In this document: one piece after another, positions 17,285-25,653 of the stretch
Position numbering within the stretch: position 1 is the stretch's first letter
Layout: every line of letters begins with the position of its first letter
Origin: Cytobacillus massiliigabonensis
Lineage (GTDB): Bacteria > Bacillota > Bacilli > Bacillales > Cytobacillaceae
Assembly (NCBI RefSeq): GCF_900199725.1
Contig: NZ_LT904903.1
Span: 180,322-244,321 of the forward strand
Length of the DNA: 64,000 nt
Direction: 5' to 3'
The notes under the pieces: model-generated
The model's input: only the letters and a program-made list of their open reading frames with translations
What the model was told of the DNA's origin: nothing
Databases searched by the model: none
Translations under genes and position numbers: made by a program

Positions 17285-18466
17285 ATGAAAAATCAAAATA
17301 CAACATTAGCCATATTATTGGTAAATTTATTTATTGCTTTTTTAGGAATTGGACTTGTCATTCCAGTTATGCCCACAATTATGAATGAGCTGCATTTATC
17401 AGGTTCTGTTGTTGGATATATGGTTGCAGCGTTTGCTGTTACACAATTACTTGTATCCCCGCTTGCAGGACGCTGGGCAGACATGTTTGGGCGTAAAAAA
17501 ATGATTATTCTTGGTCTATTATTCTTTAGTGCTTCGGAATTGTTATTTGGAGTAGGAAAAACGGTAGAAGTGCTCTTTATTTCACGGATGCTTGGCGGGG
17601 TAAGTGCAGCGTTTATTATGCCTGCGGTAACCGCGTTTATCGCTGATATTACAACAGTCGAAACGCGTCCGAAAGCATTAGGCTATATGTCAGCAGCTAT
17701 CTCTACCGGTTTCATCATAGGACCGGGAATTGGGGGGTTTTTAGCTGAAATTGGCACGCGTATTCCGTTTTTTTCAGCAGCAGTACTTGCGTTAGTTGCA
17801 GCTATATTATCAATAATTACGCTTCGTGAACCGGAAAGAAACCATGAAGAGCAAGCAGAGGAGCAAAAGTCAGGGATTAAACGAATTTTTTCACCGATGT
17901 ATTTTATTGCCTTTATGATCATTTTAATCTCGGCATTTGGCCTAGCCTCATTTGAATCGTTATTTTCCCTATTTGTTGATCACAAATTTAGCTTTACACC
18001 AAAGGATATTGCAATTGCGATTACAGGAGGAGCGATTATTGGGGCAATTGCACAAGTTGCTTTATTCGACCGGTTAACCTTGTACTTTGGTGAAATCCGT
18101 TTGATTCGCTACTGTCTTATTTTTTCAGCAATCCTTGTGTTAGTCATGACTGTAGCTAGCTCCTACTTCAGCATTTTATTGGTTACCTTTGTTATTTTTG
18201 TTGGCTTTGACCTTATGAGGCCAGCTGTTACTTCATACTTGTCAAAAGTTGCAGGGAACGAGCAAGGATTCGTTGGTGGGATGAACTCTATGTTTACAAG
18301 TATCGGAAATGTGTTTGGTCCTATTGTCGGTGGAATCCTATTTGATGTAGATTTAAATTATCCGTTTTATTTTTCTGCAGTCTTTTTGGTAATTGGTATT
18401 GTTCTTTCAGTTGTTTGGAAGCAGCCAGTACAAATGAAGAAGGGAAAACCACAAGAAATAGGATAG
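17285..18466 (+). CDS. bmr: MFS multidrug efflux transporter, Bmr/Blt type
   Basis: A 393-residue 12-TM drug/proton antiporter. Motif A (GRWADMFGRKK, about 63-73) follows TM2, and the motif-C-like GFIIGPGIGGF (about 142-152) marks an efflux member. The sequence closely recalls B. subtilis Bmr/Blt and staphylococcal NorA (AFLGIGLVIPVMP, SRMLGGVSAAFIMP, GMNSMFTSIGNVFGP). ATG 17285 has AGAAGGA seven bases upstream. It is followed at 17 bp by a MerR regulator in the same direction, which is the bmr-bmrR order of B. subtilis. Exports cationic dyes and fluoroquinolone-like drugs in relatives. Confidence 0.88.
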   Translation: MKNQNTTLAILLVNLFIAFLGIGLVIPVMPTIMNELHLSGSVVGYMVAAFAVTQLLVSPLAGRWADMFGRKKMIILGLLFFSASELLFGVGKTVEVLFISRMLGGVSAAFIMPAVTAFIADITTVETRPKALGYMSAAISTGFIIGPGIGGFLAEIGTRIPFFSAAVLALVAAILSIITLREPERNHEEQAEEQKSGIKRIFSPMYFIAFMIILISAFGLASFESLFSLFVDHKFSFTPKDIAIAITGGAIIGAIAQVALFDRLTLYFGEIRLIRYCLIFSAILVLVMTVASSYFSILLVTFVIFVGFDLMRPAVTSYLSKVAGNEQGFVGGMNSMFTSIGNVFGPIVGGILFDVDLNYPFYFSAVFLVIGIVLSVVWKQPVQMKKGKPQEIG

Positions 18467-18483
18467 AAAAAGGAAATGATGCG

Positions 18484-19317
18484 ATGGAAGAAACTTTATA
18501 TACAATTGGAGAGGTAGCAAAACTGGCAAATGTCTCGATTCAGACACTTCGATACTACGACCAAATTGGTTTATTTAAGCCTGCTTATGTCGATCCGGAA
18601 ACAAATTATCGATATTATAAAGATTTGCAGCTATACCACTTAGATTTAATAAAGTCGCTTAAATATATTGGGACATCGTTAGAGGATATTAAGAAGGTTC
18701 AGAAGTTAAAAAGAGAAGATTTATTGCAGTTTATGAATGAACAGGAGCAGATTATTGAGGCACAGCTAGCCCGTTTAAGGGAGATTCAACAAAATGTCGT
18801 TCATGCGAAAAGACGTATTAAAAAACAGTTAAACTATCCAGTGTTTGGTGAAGTGGTTATTCGGCATGAGGAAGAGATGCGCATCATACAAGCGGCGGCA
18901 AAAAATTTAACTCCTTTAGATCTTTTAAACGCATCGTATAGTGAATTGAAACGAATTGTTGAGGCAGAAGAAGGGGTGATTAATAATAGCTATGGGGCTA
19001 TTATTTCTTATCAGCCATATTCACATATTGACGAAATTACCTATACGAAAATTTTTACGCCAATCTTAACAGATAAACGAATCTCCACAATTTCTACTGA
19101 AATAGAGGTTTCGAAAATACCAGCTGCCCGCTACGCTTGTATTTACTATATTTTTTCACCAGAAGTATATTTTCTAAACTTAAAAAAATTAATGGAATAT
19201 GTAACTGATCATGACCTTCAAGCAACTGGGGATATTTATGAATTATTTACTTCCAGTAATTATTCTCCAAATGAACATGAATATATCGTTGAAATGAAAA
19301 TCCGTATAGATGATTAG
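18484..19317 (+). CDS. bmrR: MerR-family multidrug-binding activator BmrR
   Basis: A 277-residue regulator: N-terminal MerR domain (YTIGEVAKLANVSIQTLRYYDQIGLF, about 5-30), a dimer coiled coil (about 75-120), and a C-terminal GyrI-like drug-binding domain (about 125-277). It matches BmrR in length and in many blocks (NYRYYKDLQL, LIKSLKYIGT, NNSYGA, YACI, VEMKIRI). The Glu in VEMKIRI corresponds to the drug-contacting Glu253 of BmrR. ATG 18484 has AAGGAA upstream. It should activate the promoter at 17214 when drugs bind. Confidence 0.92.
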   Translation: MEETLYTIGEVAKLANVSIQTLRYYDQIGLFKPAYVDPETNYRYYKDLQLYHLDLIKSLKYIGTSLEDIKKVQKLKREDLLQFMNEQEQIIEAQLARLREIQQNVVHAKRRIKKQLNYPVFGEVVIRHEEEMRIIQAAAKNLTPLDLLNASYSELKRIVEAEEGVINNSYGAIISYQPYSHIDEITYTKIFTPILTDKRISTISTEIEVSKIPAARYACIYYIFSPEVYFLNLKKLMEYVTDHDLQATGDIYELFTSSNYSPNEHEYIVEMKIRIDD

Positions 19318-19326
19318 ATGGGAGAA

Positions 19327-19357
19327 GTGGGACAAGGGACCAGTCCCGCTGTCCCAC
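19327..19357. terminator. GGGACA-family hairpin between convergent genes
   Basis: GTGGGACA / TGTCCCAC with an inner GGGAC / GTCCC pair. There is no T-run, so it may terminate weakly in both directions between bmrR and the reductase gene. Confidence 0.55.
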
Positions 19358-19360
19358 TGC

Positions 19361-20287
19361 CTATTTCAAGGACAAGTGACCTATCCCATATACTGCTAAA
19401 TTTGCATATATGGCTGAGAGTAGCGGGGAGTCAATTCCTTTTTCTTTTGCATGCTGGAGGAGATAGCCGAAGAAGTGATCCGCTTCAGTTGGCTGTTGTT
19501 TCTCCATGTCTCTTTGCAGAGAAGATTTCATTCCATAGCTAAGTCCCAGTATTCTATTCATCTGTGTTTCTTCAATATGGTTATCAATAGGGGCATCAAT
19601 CTCCCTCATAATGGCAGCTGTTTCATTTAGGAGATTTTGAACAGTTTTTAGACCGTACTCCTGCTCGCGTATAGGACCGATTGGTGAGCGGAGTAGGGAG
19701 GTAACACCAGAAAAGGTCGTGATAAATAAATATTTATGCCACATATCCTGTTCGATATTTTCAGAAAGAGTAATAGCAGCTTTTGTGTCTGAAAATGATG
19801 CTTGAAGGGAAAGGATGCGATTTGTTTTTTTCCTTGTGCGTTCACCAAATACTAAATCATGGGCGGGACTTGTTTGAAGGATTTTTCCGCTATGATCAAG
19901 TGTGGACTCGATAAAACATAAGCCTCCAAGTACGCGCTCCTCTCCAAATTCACTGATTAATCTATCAAGATGTGCATAGCCATTCAGAAGGGGCAGGATC
20001 ATTGTGTTTTCATTTACATAGGCACGAAAGCCTTCCATTGCATCTTTTAGCTGATAAGCTTTTGTAGAGACAAGAATAACATCAAATGGGTCTGCGCTAT
20101 CTCCGCTCAAAATAGTTTTTGGCTTCAGTTTCAAATCGCCATGAATACTTTCAATTATTAGCCCATCCTGATCAAGCTGCTGCTTTCTTTTTTCTCTAAC
20201 TAGAAAGGTTACGTCCTCTCCCTTTTCTATCAAACGGCCCCCGAAATAACCTCCAATGGCTCCTGCTCCTACGACTAAAATTCTCAT
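19361..20287 (-). CDS. panE: 2-dehydropantoate 2-reductase family protein
   Basis: A 308-residue NADP-dependent ketopantoate reductase-type enzyme, which in coenzyme A synthesis reduces ketopantoate to pantoate. The N-terminal Rossmann motif is GAGAIGGYFGGRL (7-19). The STKAYQ block (about 74-79) and LLNGY (about 99-103) are typical; the family's usual LQNG is LLNG here. The C-terminal helical domain has KYLFITTFSGVTSLLRSPIGPI. GGAGG lies before ATG 20287. Bacilli often have two such paralogues, so whether this one serves pantothenate synthesis is uncertain. Confidence 0.82.
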   Translation of the reverse strand: MRILVVGAGAIGGYFGGRLIEKGEDVTFLVREKRKQQLDQDGLIIESIHGDLKLKPKTILSGDSADPFDVILVSTKAYQLKDAMEGFRAYVNENTMILPLLNGYAHLDRLISEFGEERVLGGLCFIESTLDHSGKILQTSPAHDLVFGERTRKKTNRILSLQASFSDTKAAITLSENIEQDMWHKYLFITTFSGVTSLLRSPIGPIREQEYGLKTVQNLLNETAAIMREIDAPIDNHIEETQMNRILGLSYGMKSSLQRDMEKQQPTEADHFFGYLLQHAKEKGIDSPLLSAIYANLAVYGIGHLSLK

Positions 20288-20312
20288 TCTGATTGCCTCC
20301 TATTTCAATTTA

Positions 20313-20338
20313 AAAGTGCACGTAGTAACGTGCACTTT
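20313..20338 (-). terminator. Hairpin after the cstA operon
   Basis: A perfect AAAGTGCACGT / ACGTGCACTTT stem with a 4-base loop, between the small gene at 20349 and the reductase start. The T-tract is short, so termination may be partial. Confidence 0.6.
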
Positions 20339-20348
20339 AAGTGTTTAA

Positions 20349-20501
20349 CTATACTAAAATAACTGTTAACAAACCTGCGGTAATCGAAATGACTATCATT
20401 ATGATTTTTATAAATAAAGGAAGAGTATCATTTCCTTTGAGGTTCACTTTCTCTTCTTGATCGTTCACCGTCTTACGATAATTAGGATTGCAGCAGCTCA
20501 T
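20349..20501 (-). CDS. Small one-TM protein coupled to the CstA-type transporter (50 aa)
   Basis: The cstA stop TAA overlaps this ATG by one base (TAATG at 20499-20503), so the frame is translationally coupled. The product has 50 residues: a polar N-terminus with a CC pair (MSCCNPNYRKT), an acidic/basic middle and one hydrophobic helix (about 29-50, FIKIIMIVISITAGLLTVIL). It could be a small subunit of the transporter. Enterobacterial cstA and btsT are followed by small ybdD/yjiX genes, but this protein shows no similarity to those that I can see. Confidence 0.7.
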   Translation of the reverse strand: MSCCNPNYRKTVNDQEEKVNLKGNDTLPLFIKIIMIVISITAGLLTVILV

Positions 20502-21952
20502 TAGGCTGCTTTTTTCCAGTTTGATACATCATCCTCGAGGGGAAGGGCAAGTGATCGGTTCTTTTTAGCAGTATGGAAGAATAATGCAACAAGGATGACA
20601 GTGCCGATTGCAGAACCAATCCATGAAGTCGTCATCGATAGACGGAATCCAATTTGAGCATTTAAAATATAGGCTAAAACCATGACTAGCATAAAGGTGC
20701 CAGGTATTAGTGAAACCCAGTAATTTTTCTTAGCGATATATAAGTACATCGCTCCGACGAATAAAGCAATAACGGCTGTCGATTGGTTGGCCCAGCTGAA
20801 ATATCTCCACAAAATATTGAAGTCAATCTGTGTTAATGCCAGTGAAATAACAAATAATGGAACAGCAATCCATAATCGGCTTGATAATTTTTTCTGGGCA
20901 AAGTTAATATAATCTGCGATAATCATACGCGCACTTCGGAAAGCAGTATCACCTGATGTAATTGGCAAGACAACAACCCCAAGAACAGCTAGTGTTCCAC
21001 CAATACCTCCAAGCATCATCTTAGACACTTCGCTTACAATTAGTCCTGGTCCTCCAGCTGCCAACAGATCGTTCAACCCGTTATAGCCATCGAATAGGCT
21101 CATAGCAGCTGCAGCCCAAATCATAGCGATAATTCCTTCTGCAATCATCATGCCATAGAAAATTTTACGGCCTTGATTTTCATTTTGTGTAGTCCGCGAG
21201 ATAATGGGTGTTTGTGTTGCATGGAAGCCTGAAAGGGCGCCACAAGTGATTGTAAAGAATAGTAACGGGAAAATAGGTGCATTGGCAGGATGGAAGTTGC
21301 TTAAAGAAATTTCCGGAATATTGGCGCCTGTTACAAGCAATCCGATAAATACACCAACAGCACTAATTAATAATAATGCTCCAAAATATGGATAAAGGCG
21401 ACCGATAATTTTATCAATTGGTAAAAGTGTAGCTAAAATGTAGTAAATGAAAATGGCTCCGACGATTAGAAATAAGGCTACTTTCCCATCCATTAAGACG
21501 TATAGAAGGTCTGCGGGTGTAGTAACAAATACGGTTCCAACTAATAATAGAAGCAGTAGAGCAAATGCGTTAACGACATGCTTCATCGCTTTCCCAAGAA
21601 ATTTGGTAGCAAGTTCAGGCAGATGAGCCCCGCGGTTGCGAATGGAAATCATTCCAGTTAAATAATCATGAACTGCCCCCGCAAAAATACAGCCTATAAC
21701 GATCCAGATAAAAGCAACAGGTCCATAAAGTGCTCCCATGATTGGACCAAAGATAGGCCCAGTTCCGGCGATATTGAGCAGCTGGATCAATGAATTCTTT
21801 TTTGTGCTCATTGGAATGTAGTCAACACCATCCGCTTGAGTGAGGGCAGGGGTTGGCCGTGCTGCTTTCACGCCAAACATTTTTTCAACATATTTTCCAT
21901 AAGTAAAATAACCAATAATTAAGAGTGCAATACAGCCTAGAAATGTAAACAT
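20501..21952 (-). CDS. cstA: CstA-family carbon starvation/pyruvate transporter
   Basis: A 483-residue polytopic membrane protein of the CstA family, shorter than the roughly 600-700-residue CstA/BtsT forms. Family blocks visible are YGKYVEKMFGV, TPALTQADGVDYIP, LLNIAGTGPIFGPIMGALYGP, GAVHDYLTGMIS, GALSGFHATQTPIISRTTQNE and LPITSGDTAFRSAR. Relatives carry pyruvate or peptides. Upstream lie a LytS/LytT-like system in the same direction (as BtsSR controls BtsT in E. coli and LytST controls pyruvate uptake in B. subtilis), a CRE-like box and a coupled 50-residue partner. Pyruvate uptake is therefore the best guess. Confidence 0.88.
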   Translation of the reverse strand: MFTFLGCIALLIIGYFTYGKYVEKMFGVKAARPTPALTQADGVDYIPMSTKKNSLIQLLNIAGTGPIFGPIMGALYGPVAFIWIVIGCIFAGAVHDYLTGMISIRNRGAHLPELATKFLGKAMKHVVNAFALLLLLLVGTVFVTTPADLLYVLMDGKVALFLIVGAIFIYYILATLLPIDKIIGRLYPYFGALLLISAVGVFIGLLVTGANIPEISLSNFHPANAPIFPLLFFTITCGALSGFHATQTPIISRTTQNENQGRKIFYGMMIAEGIIAMIWAAAAMSLFDGYNGLNDLLAAGGPGLIVSEVSKMMLGGIGGTLAVLGVVVLPITSGDTAFRSARMIIADYINFAQKKLSSRLWIAVPLFVISLALTQIDFNILWRYFSWANQSTAVIALFVGAMYLYIAKKNYWVSLIPGTFMLVMVLAYILNAQIGFRLSMTTSWIGSAIGTVILVALFFHTAKKNRSLALPLEDDVSNWKKAA

Positions 21953-21974
21953 AAAAAACCTCCTTAGGAAAATT

Positions 21975-22010
21975 TGAATACGTTTACATAAAGTATAAAA
22001 GAGCTAGATT
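21975..22010 (-). promoter_or_regulatory. cstA promoter with CRE-like box
   Basis: On the minus strand a -10 TATACT (21992-21997) is followed by TGTAAACGTATTCA (21975-21988), which matches the CcpA CRE consensus except for one base and overlaps the expected start of transcription. There is no good -35, as expected for a LytTR-activated promoter; AGACACA and GGTCACA, 11 bp apart, lie just upstream as possible half-sites. Confidence 0.55.
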
Positions 22011-22110
22011 TATATGTGACCATTTTGTGTCTGAAATGCTAAAATGACAGATTAAAAGGCGGTTAAAGGAGATTAAGATGCAAATAATAATCTGTATAAT
22101 CTGACAACTA

Positions 22111-22842
22111 TCAAATTTCCAATCGTGCTCTTAATGCCTTCACATAGTTTCGGCTGACGGATAGCATTTCCTTTCGATTCTCCAATTCTAGCTGATAGGC
22201 TCCGTTAAACCATGGGGTAAGCCGAGTGATATATTCTAAATTTACAAGATAGCTTTTGTGAATTCGAAAAAAGGAGAATGGGATTAGTCGGCTTTCCAGC
22301 TCTTTAAGTGATATTTTTGTTTCATAATTGCCAGATTTAGCAATGATTTTAGAAACCTTATCATCCCTATACATATAGATGATATCTTTCGGTTCAATAT
22401 AAATAATTTCTCCATCCTCTTCGATGGCAAGTTTTCCTGCTGTTTTAACTGTTTCATGTTTAGCTTTATGAAGTAATTGTTTTTCAATTCGATGGACTGC
22501 TTGCCTCACCATTTCTTCGTCATACGGCTTAAGTAAATAATCGGTTGCCTCATAACGAAATGCTTCCGCAGCAAATTGCGGATAAGCAGTTGCAAAAATG
22601 ATTAAAGGAACTTTTTTCAGTGCCATTAATGATTTAGCCACCTCCATCCCGTTCATTTTAGGCATCTCAACATCCAGAAAAACGACATGAGGCTGAAGGT
22701 GTACGGCCTTCATAATAGCTGCCTCCCCCGATTCTGCTTCATCAATCACCTGTAACGAAGAAAAAGGCTTTAGTAAATGTTTTAATTCATCCCTGCTGTA
22801 TCGTTCATCATCAGCTATTAATACTTTGATTGTTTTTTCCAT
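22111..22842 (-). CDS. LytTR-family response regulator
   Basis: A 243-residue regulator. The receiver (1-120) has DDE near the N-terminus, the phospho-acceptor Asp in VFLDVEMPKMNG and KPYDE. A LytTR DNA-binding domain (about 145-243; IIYIEPKDIIYMYRDDK, FFRIHKSYLVNLEYI) follows. The start overlaps the kinase gene end by 32 bases, with GGAGGAAG six bases upstream. It probably activates the cstA-type gene 158 bp downstream. Confidence 0.93.
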   Translation of the reverse strand: MEKTIKVLIADDERYSRDELKHLLKPFSSLQVIDEAESGEAAIMKAVHLQPHVVFLDVEMPKMNGMEVAKSLMALKKVPLIIFATAYPQFAAEAFRYEATDYLLKPYDEEMVRQAVHRIEKQLLHKAKHETVKTAGKLAIEEDGEIIYIEPKDIIYMYRDDKVSKIIAKSGNYETKISLKELESRLIPFSFFRIHKSYLVNLEYITRLTPWFNGAYQLELENRKEMLSVSRNYVKALRARLEI

Positions 22843-24586
22843 TTAAAACTTCCTCCGCCCGTGGAATAGCAAAGCCAATTGAGGAGCCTTTGCCAAGCTC
22901 ACTTTTAATGGAAAGAGATGAATGGGCTCCGAACATCATTGTCAGTCTCCGATTCACATTATAAAGTGCGAGTCCTGAGCCTGATTCAGATTCAGATTGA
23001 ATGGTTTCTTTGCCAATTCTTTTTATTCTTTCTTCATTTATTCCTTGTCCGTTATCTGTTACCTTAACGTATGTCATTGCCTGTTGTTTTTTAATAGAAA
23101 CCTTAATGATGCAATCGTGATCCTTATCCTTAATTCCGTGCTTAATCGCATTTTCTACAATTGGCTGTAAGGTCAATGGAGGGATTTTTTCTAGAAGAGC
23201 CTCTTCATCAATTTCATAGAAGACCTTCAGTTTATCAACAAAGCGTGTTTCTTCTATCGATAGGTATGCCTTCGTGTGCTTAAGCTCTTGTTCAAGAGTA
23301 GTCATGTTGACGGTCGTTGTTGTTAGATTTTGCCTTAAGAAGTGGGACAGGGAAACGAGAAGCTTTCGAGCTTTATCAGGATCAATTCGAATTAAGGAAA
23401 CAATAATATTTAATGAATTAAATAAAAAGTGAGGACTGATCTGTGCTTGCAGTGCTTTAATCTCTGCTTCCTTTGCCAGCTGGTATGCTTTATCTGCCTC
23501 AGAAATTTCCAGCTGGTTACTTAAAAGTGCGCTAAGACCTGAAATCAGCTCAATAGCTAGGCTTGTTACTTCTTTATCATTGCTGAAATAGAATTTAAGT
23601 GTGCCAATTGTTTCGCTGCGCTGTTTTAAAGGAGCAATGACAGCTGCGCCAAGCGGGCAGCTTTCTACACGGCAATGTATCGTTTGATCGTTGGCTACAA
23701 TTAGCTTGCCGTTTTGGATAACGTCTCTTGTTATCTGAGTCTGAATCGGGCTATTTGGCTTGTGATGATCATCTCCAACTCCTACATGTGCGAGAATATC
23801 GGTCAAATTCGTCAGAGCAACAGCTTTTGTTTGGATTTCGTTATGCAGGATTGTACAAACAGCAAGAGCAGAGTCAATATTAAGGCCTTTACGCAAATAG
23901 ACGAGCGTTTGATCCGCAATCCTTAGTGCTAACTGCGCCTGTGAAGCTCCTGCCTTTTCTTCTTCGGTCATAACATTTTTTATGATAAGCAGGAAAAGTG
24001 CCGAGCCGAGACCATTGGCAATAATCATTGGGAGGCCGATAATTTCAACTAAGGTAAGGGCTTTATCAAATGGCCGTGCAATCAATAGAATTATAAGCAT
24101 CTGTATACTTTCTGCCAAGGCACCTATAAAAAAGGCAGTGGATAGCTTGACATGCTTATTTTTAAAGTGAAAAAATCCAGCAAGGATGCCAGAAATAATC
24201 GTGGCTGATCCACAGGCAATTCCAGTAAATCCTCCTAAAGTAAAGCGGTGAATCCCTGCGATTAAACCAGCTCCAATGCCTACTTTATAGCCCCCAAGCA
24301 GTCCAGCGAGTACAACCCCGATTACTCTTGAATTAGCAAGCGCCTCATTTGAAGAGAGTTCGGTTGCCCAGCGGTTAAAACTTTGGGTATCGGTGTCTAA
24401 GGAAAGACCAGAATAGGTGCCAATAATGCCAAAAAATCCAAAAAATAAAATAGCTGTATATTGCTGTTGTCTATTTAATTTTTCACCATAGATCATATCC
24501 CTGAAAAACTGAAACCGCGTTAAGATAAATGCAATCGTTACGATAATTCCAAGTCGTTCAAGCATAGTCAGCAGCAGTTCGAACAT
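22811..24586 (-). CDS. LytS-family sensor histidine kinase
   Basis: A 591-residue kinase with a 5TMR-LYT membrane domain (about 1-210; GVVLAGLLGGYKVGIGAGLIAGIHRFTLGG), a GAF-like cytosolic domain (about 225-365), a His_kinase domain with phospho-accepting His in QAQISPHFLFNSLNII (about 385) and an ATPase domain (LQPIVENAIKHGI, GSGLALYNVNRRL). AAAGGAG precedes ATG 24586. The domain order is that of LytS and BtsS. With the downstream regulator and the CstA-type transporter it forms a sensing and uptake module, likely for pyruvate. Confidence 0.93.
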   Translation of the reverse strand: MFELLLTMLERLGIIVTIAFILTRFQFFRDMIYGEKLNRQQQYTAILFFGFFGIIGTYSGLSLDTDTQSFNRWATELSSNEALANSRVIGVVLAGLLGGYKVGIGAGLIAGIHRFTLGGFTGIACGSATIISGILAGFFHFKNKHVKLSTAFFIGALAESIQMLIILLIARPFDKALTLVEIIGLPMIIANGLGSALFLLIIKNVMTEEEKAGASQAQLALRIADQTLVYLRKGLNIDSALAVCTILHNEIQTKAVALTNLTDILAHVGVGDDHHKPNSPIQTQITRDVIQNGKLIVANDQTIHCRVESCPLGAAVIAPLKQRSETIGTLKFYFSNDKEVTSLAIELISGLSALLSNQLEISEADKAYQLAKEAEIKALQAQISPHFLFNSLNIIVSLIRIDPDKARKLLVSLSHFLRQNLTTTTVNMTTLEQELKHTKAYLSIEETRFVDKLKVFYEIDEEALLEKIPPLTLQPIVENAIKHGIKDKDHDCIIKVSIKKQQAMTYVKVTDNGQGINEERIKRIGKETIQSESESGSGLALYNVNRRLTMMFGAHSSLSIKSELGKGSSIGFAIPRAEEVLNGKNNQSINS

Positions 24587-24674
24587 GTGAATTCTCCTTT
24601 AGGAAGATACCGTTTATGTTAGATTCTATTTTACTAGAATGTAGAATATTTAGAAATATCTAAATTGAACACGA

Positions 24675-24719
24675 AATAAGAAAGGCAGAATGCAAGGTAA
24701 GCATTCTGCCTTTCTTATT
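24675..24719 (-). terminator. Terminator of the TetR gene
   Basis: A perfect 19-bp stem (AATAAGAAAGGCAGAATGC and its complement) with a 7-base loop overlaps the stop codon at 24715. AT-rich flanks on both sides could make it work in both directions. Confidence 0.85.
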
Positions 24720-25554
24720 TTTCAATCTCATAATATCTAAAAAGTAAATAAGTAATCCACTTACAATGAGGATGATTTCGAATATTCTCAAGCAGGCCTT
24801 TCGCAATCGCGGGGCTTAAAGTTGGTTCCAGCAGATGCTGCTTTAATAGAATTAAAGATTCTTTTTCGATTGGCTCATCTATTTCTTTTAGTACTTGTTC
24901 AATCATTTGTATGATCTGCTCGATTGTTATCTCTTCTTTTATTGGGTGCTTAAGCATCTGGAAATCTTCATGTGTAATAAATGGAACGGTTGTATGGCTT
25001 GCTAAAAGGTTCGTTTTTTCTACAAGTGATTGACAGAGTAACTCTCTATTCAATGGGGCATTATTAAATAAAAACAACCCGGAATAACTGTTCATTAGTC
25101 CTTTGATGCAATAAATTAAATCATATTTTGTACGCTCAACTTTTTCGCCGTATAATCGCTCAATCAATGACAAGATAATGCCCTCCATTAATCGGTCGTA
25201 ATAATGAATTTTCACAATAAGCTCCTCATTGAACGATTGTGTTTGTTCTTTAATGAAGATTTTGGCGAAGTCGGAATGCTTATGAAAAGCATGGAATGTT
25301 GAGTAATAAAAGGTATATAAAAGCTCTTCATCATTTTTTGTGTTGTTGACCATATAGTCAATATCAGAAATAATCTCTTTCATAAAATGGTCAATTAAAG
25401 CGATGATCAGTTCGTCCTTTGACTTGAATGATAGGTAAAAAGCCCCTTTTGAAATGCCGCAATAATCTGTTATTTGTTGAATAGGAGTAGCTTCAATTCC
25501 TTGTTGAGCAAAGAGCTCCAGTGCTTTCTCCATAATTAATTGTTTTTTTATCAT
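24715..25554 (-). CDS. TetR-family regulator of the adjacent RND exporter
   Basis: A 279-residue repressor with an N-terminal TetR helix-turn-helix (MEKALELFAQQGIEATPIQQITDYCGISKGAFYLSFKSKDELI, about 8-50) and a long ligand-binding part of about 230 residues, larger than usual. It is divergent from the swrC-type gene, and the shared region holds a symmetric operator between the exporter -35 and -10. AGGAGCG lies before ATG 25554. Confidence 0.9.
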   Translation of the reverse strand: MIKKQLIMEKALELFAQQGIEATPIQQITDYCGISKGAFYLSFKSKDELIIALIDHFMKEIISDIDYMVNNTKNDEELLYTFYYSTFHAFHKHSDFAKIFIKEQTQSFNEELIVKIHYYDRLMEGIILSLIERLYGEKVERTKYDLIYCIKGLMNSYSGLFLFNNAPLNRELLCQSLVEKTNLLASHTTVPFITHEDFQMLKHPIKEEITIEQIIQMIEQVLKEIDEPIEKESLILLKQHLLEPTLSPAIAKGLLENIRNHPHCKWITYLLFRYYEIEK

Positions 25555-25582
25555 CTATATTAATCGCTCCTAGGCCTATTTG

Positions 25583-25611
25583 TTGACAAATGACTTATTA
25601 GTCATTATTAT
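25583..25611 (+). promoter_or_regulatory. swrC-type promoter with TetR operator in the spacer
   Basis: TTGACA (25583-25588), a 17-bp spacer and TATTAT (25606-25611). The inverted repeat AATGACT-TATT-AGTCATT (25589-25606) fills the spacer, so a bound TetR dimer would block RNA polymerase. Transcription should start near 25618, which rules out the ATG at 25618 as an ordinary start. Confidence 0.85.
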
Positions 25612-25653
25612 AAAAAAATGAGCTTGATAAGTCAATTAAGGGTAGGTGTAAAA

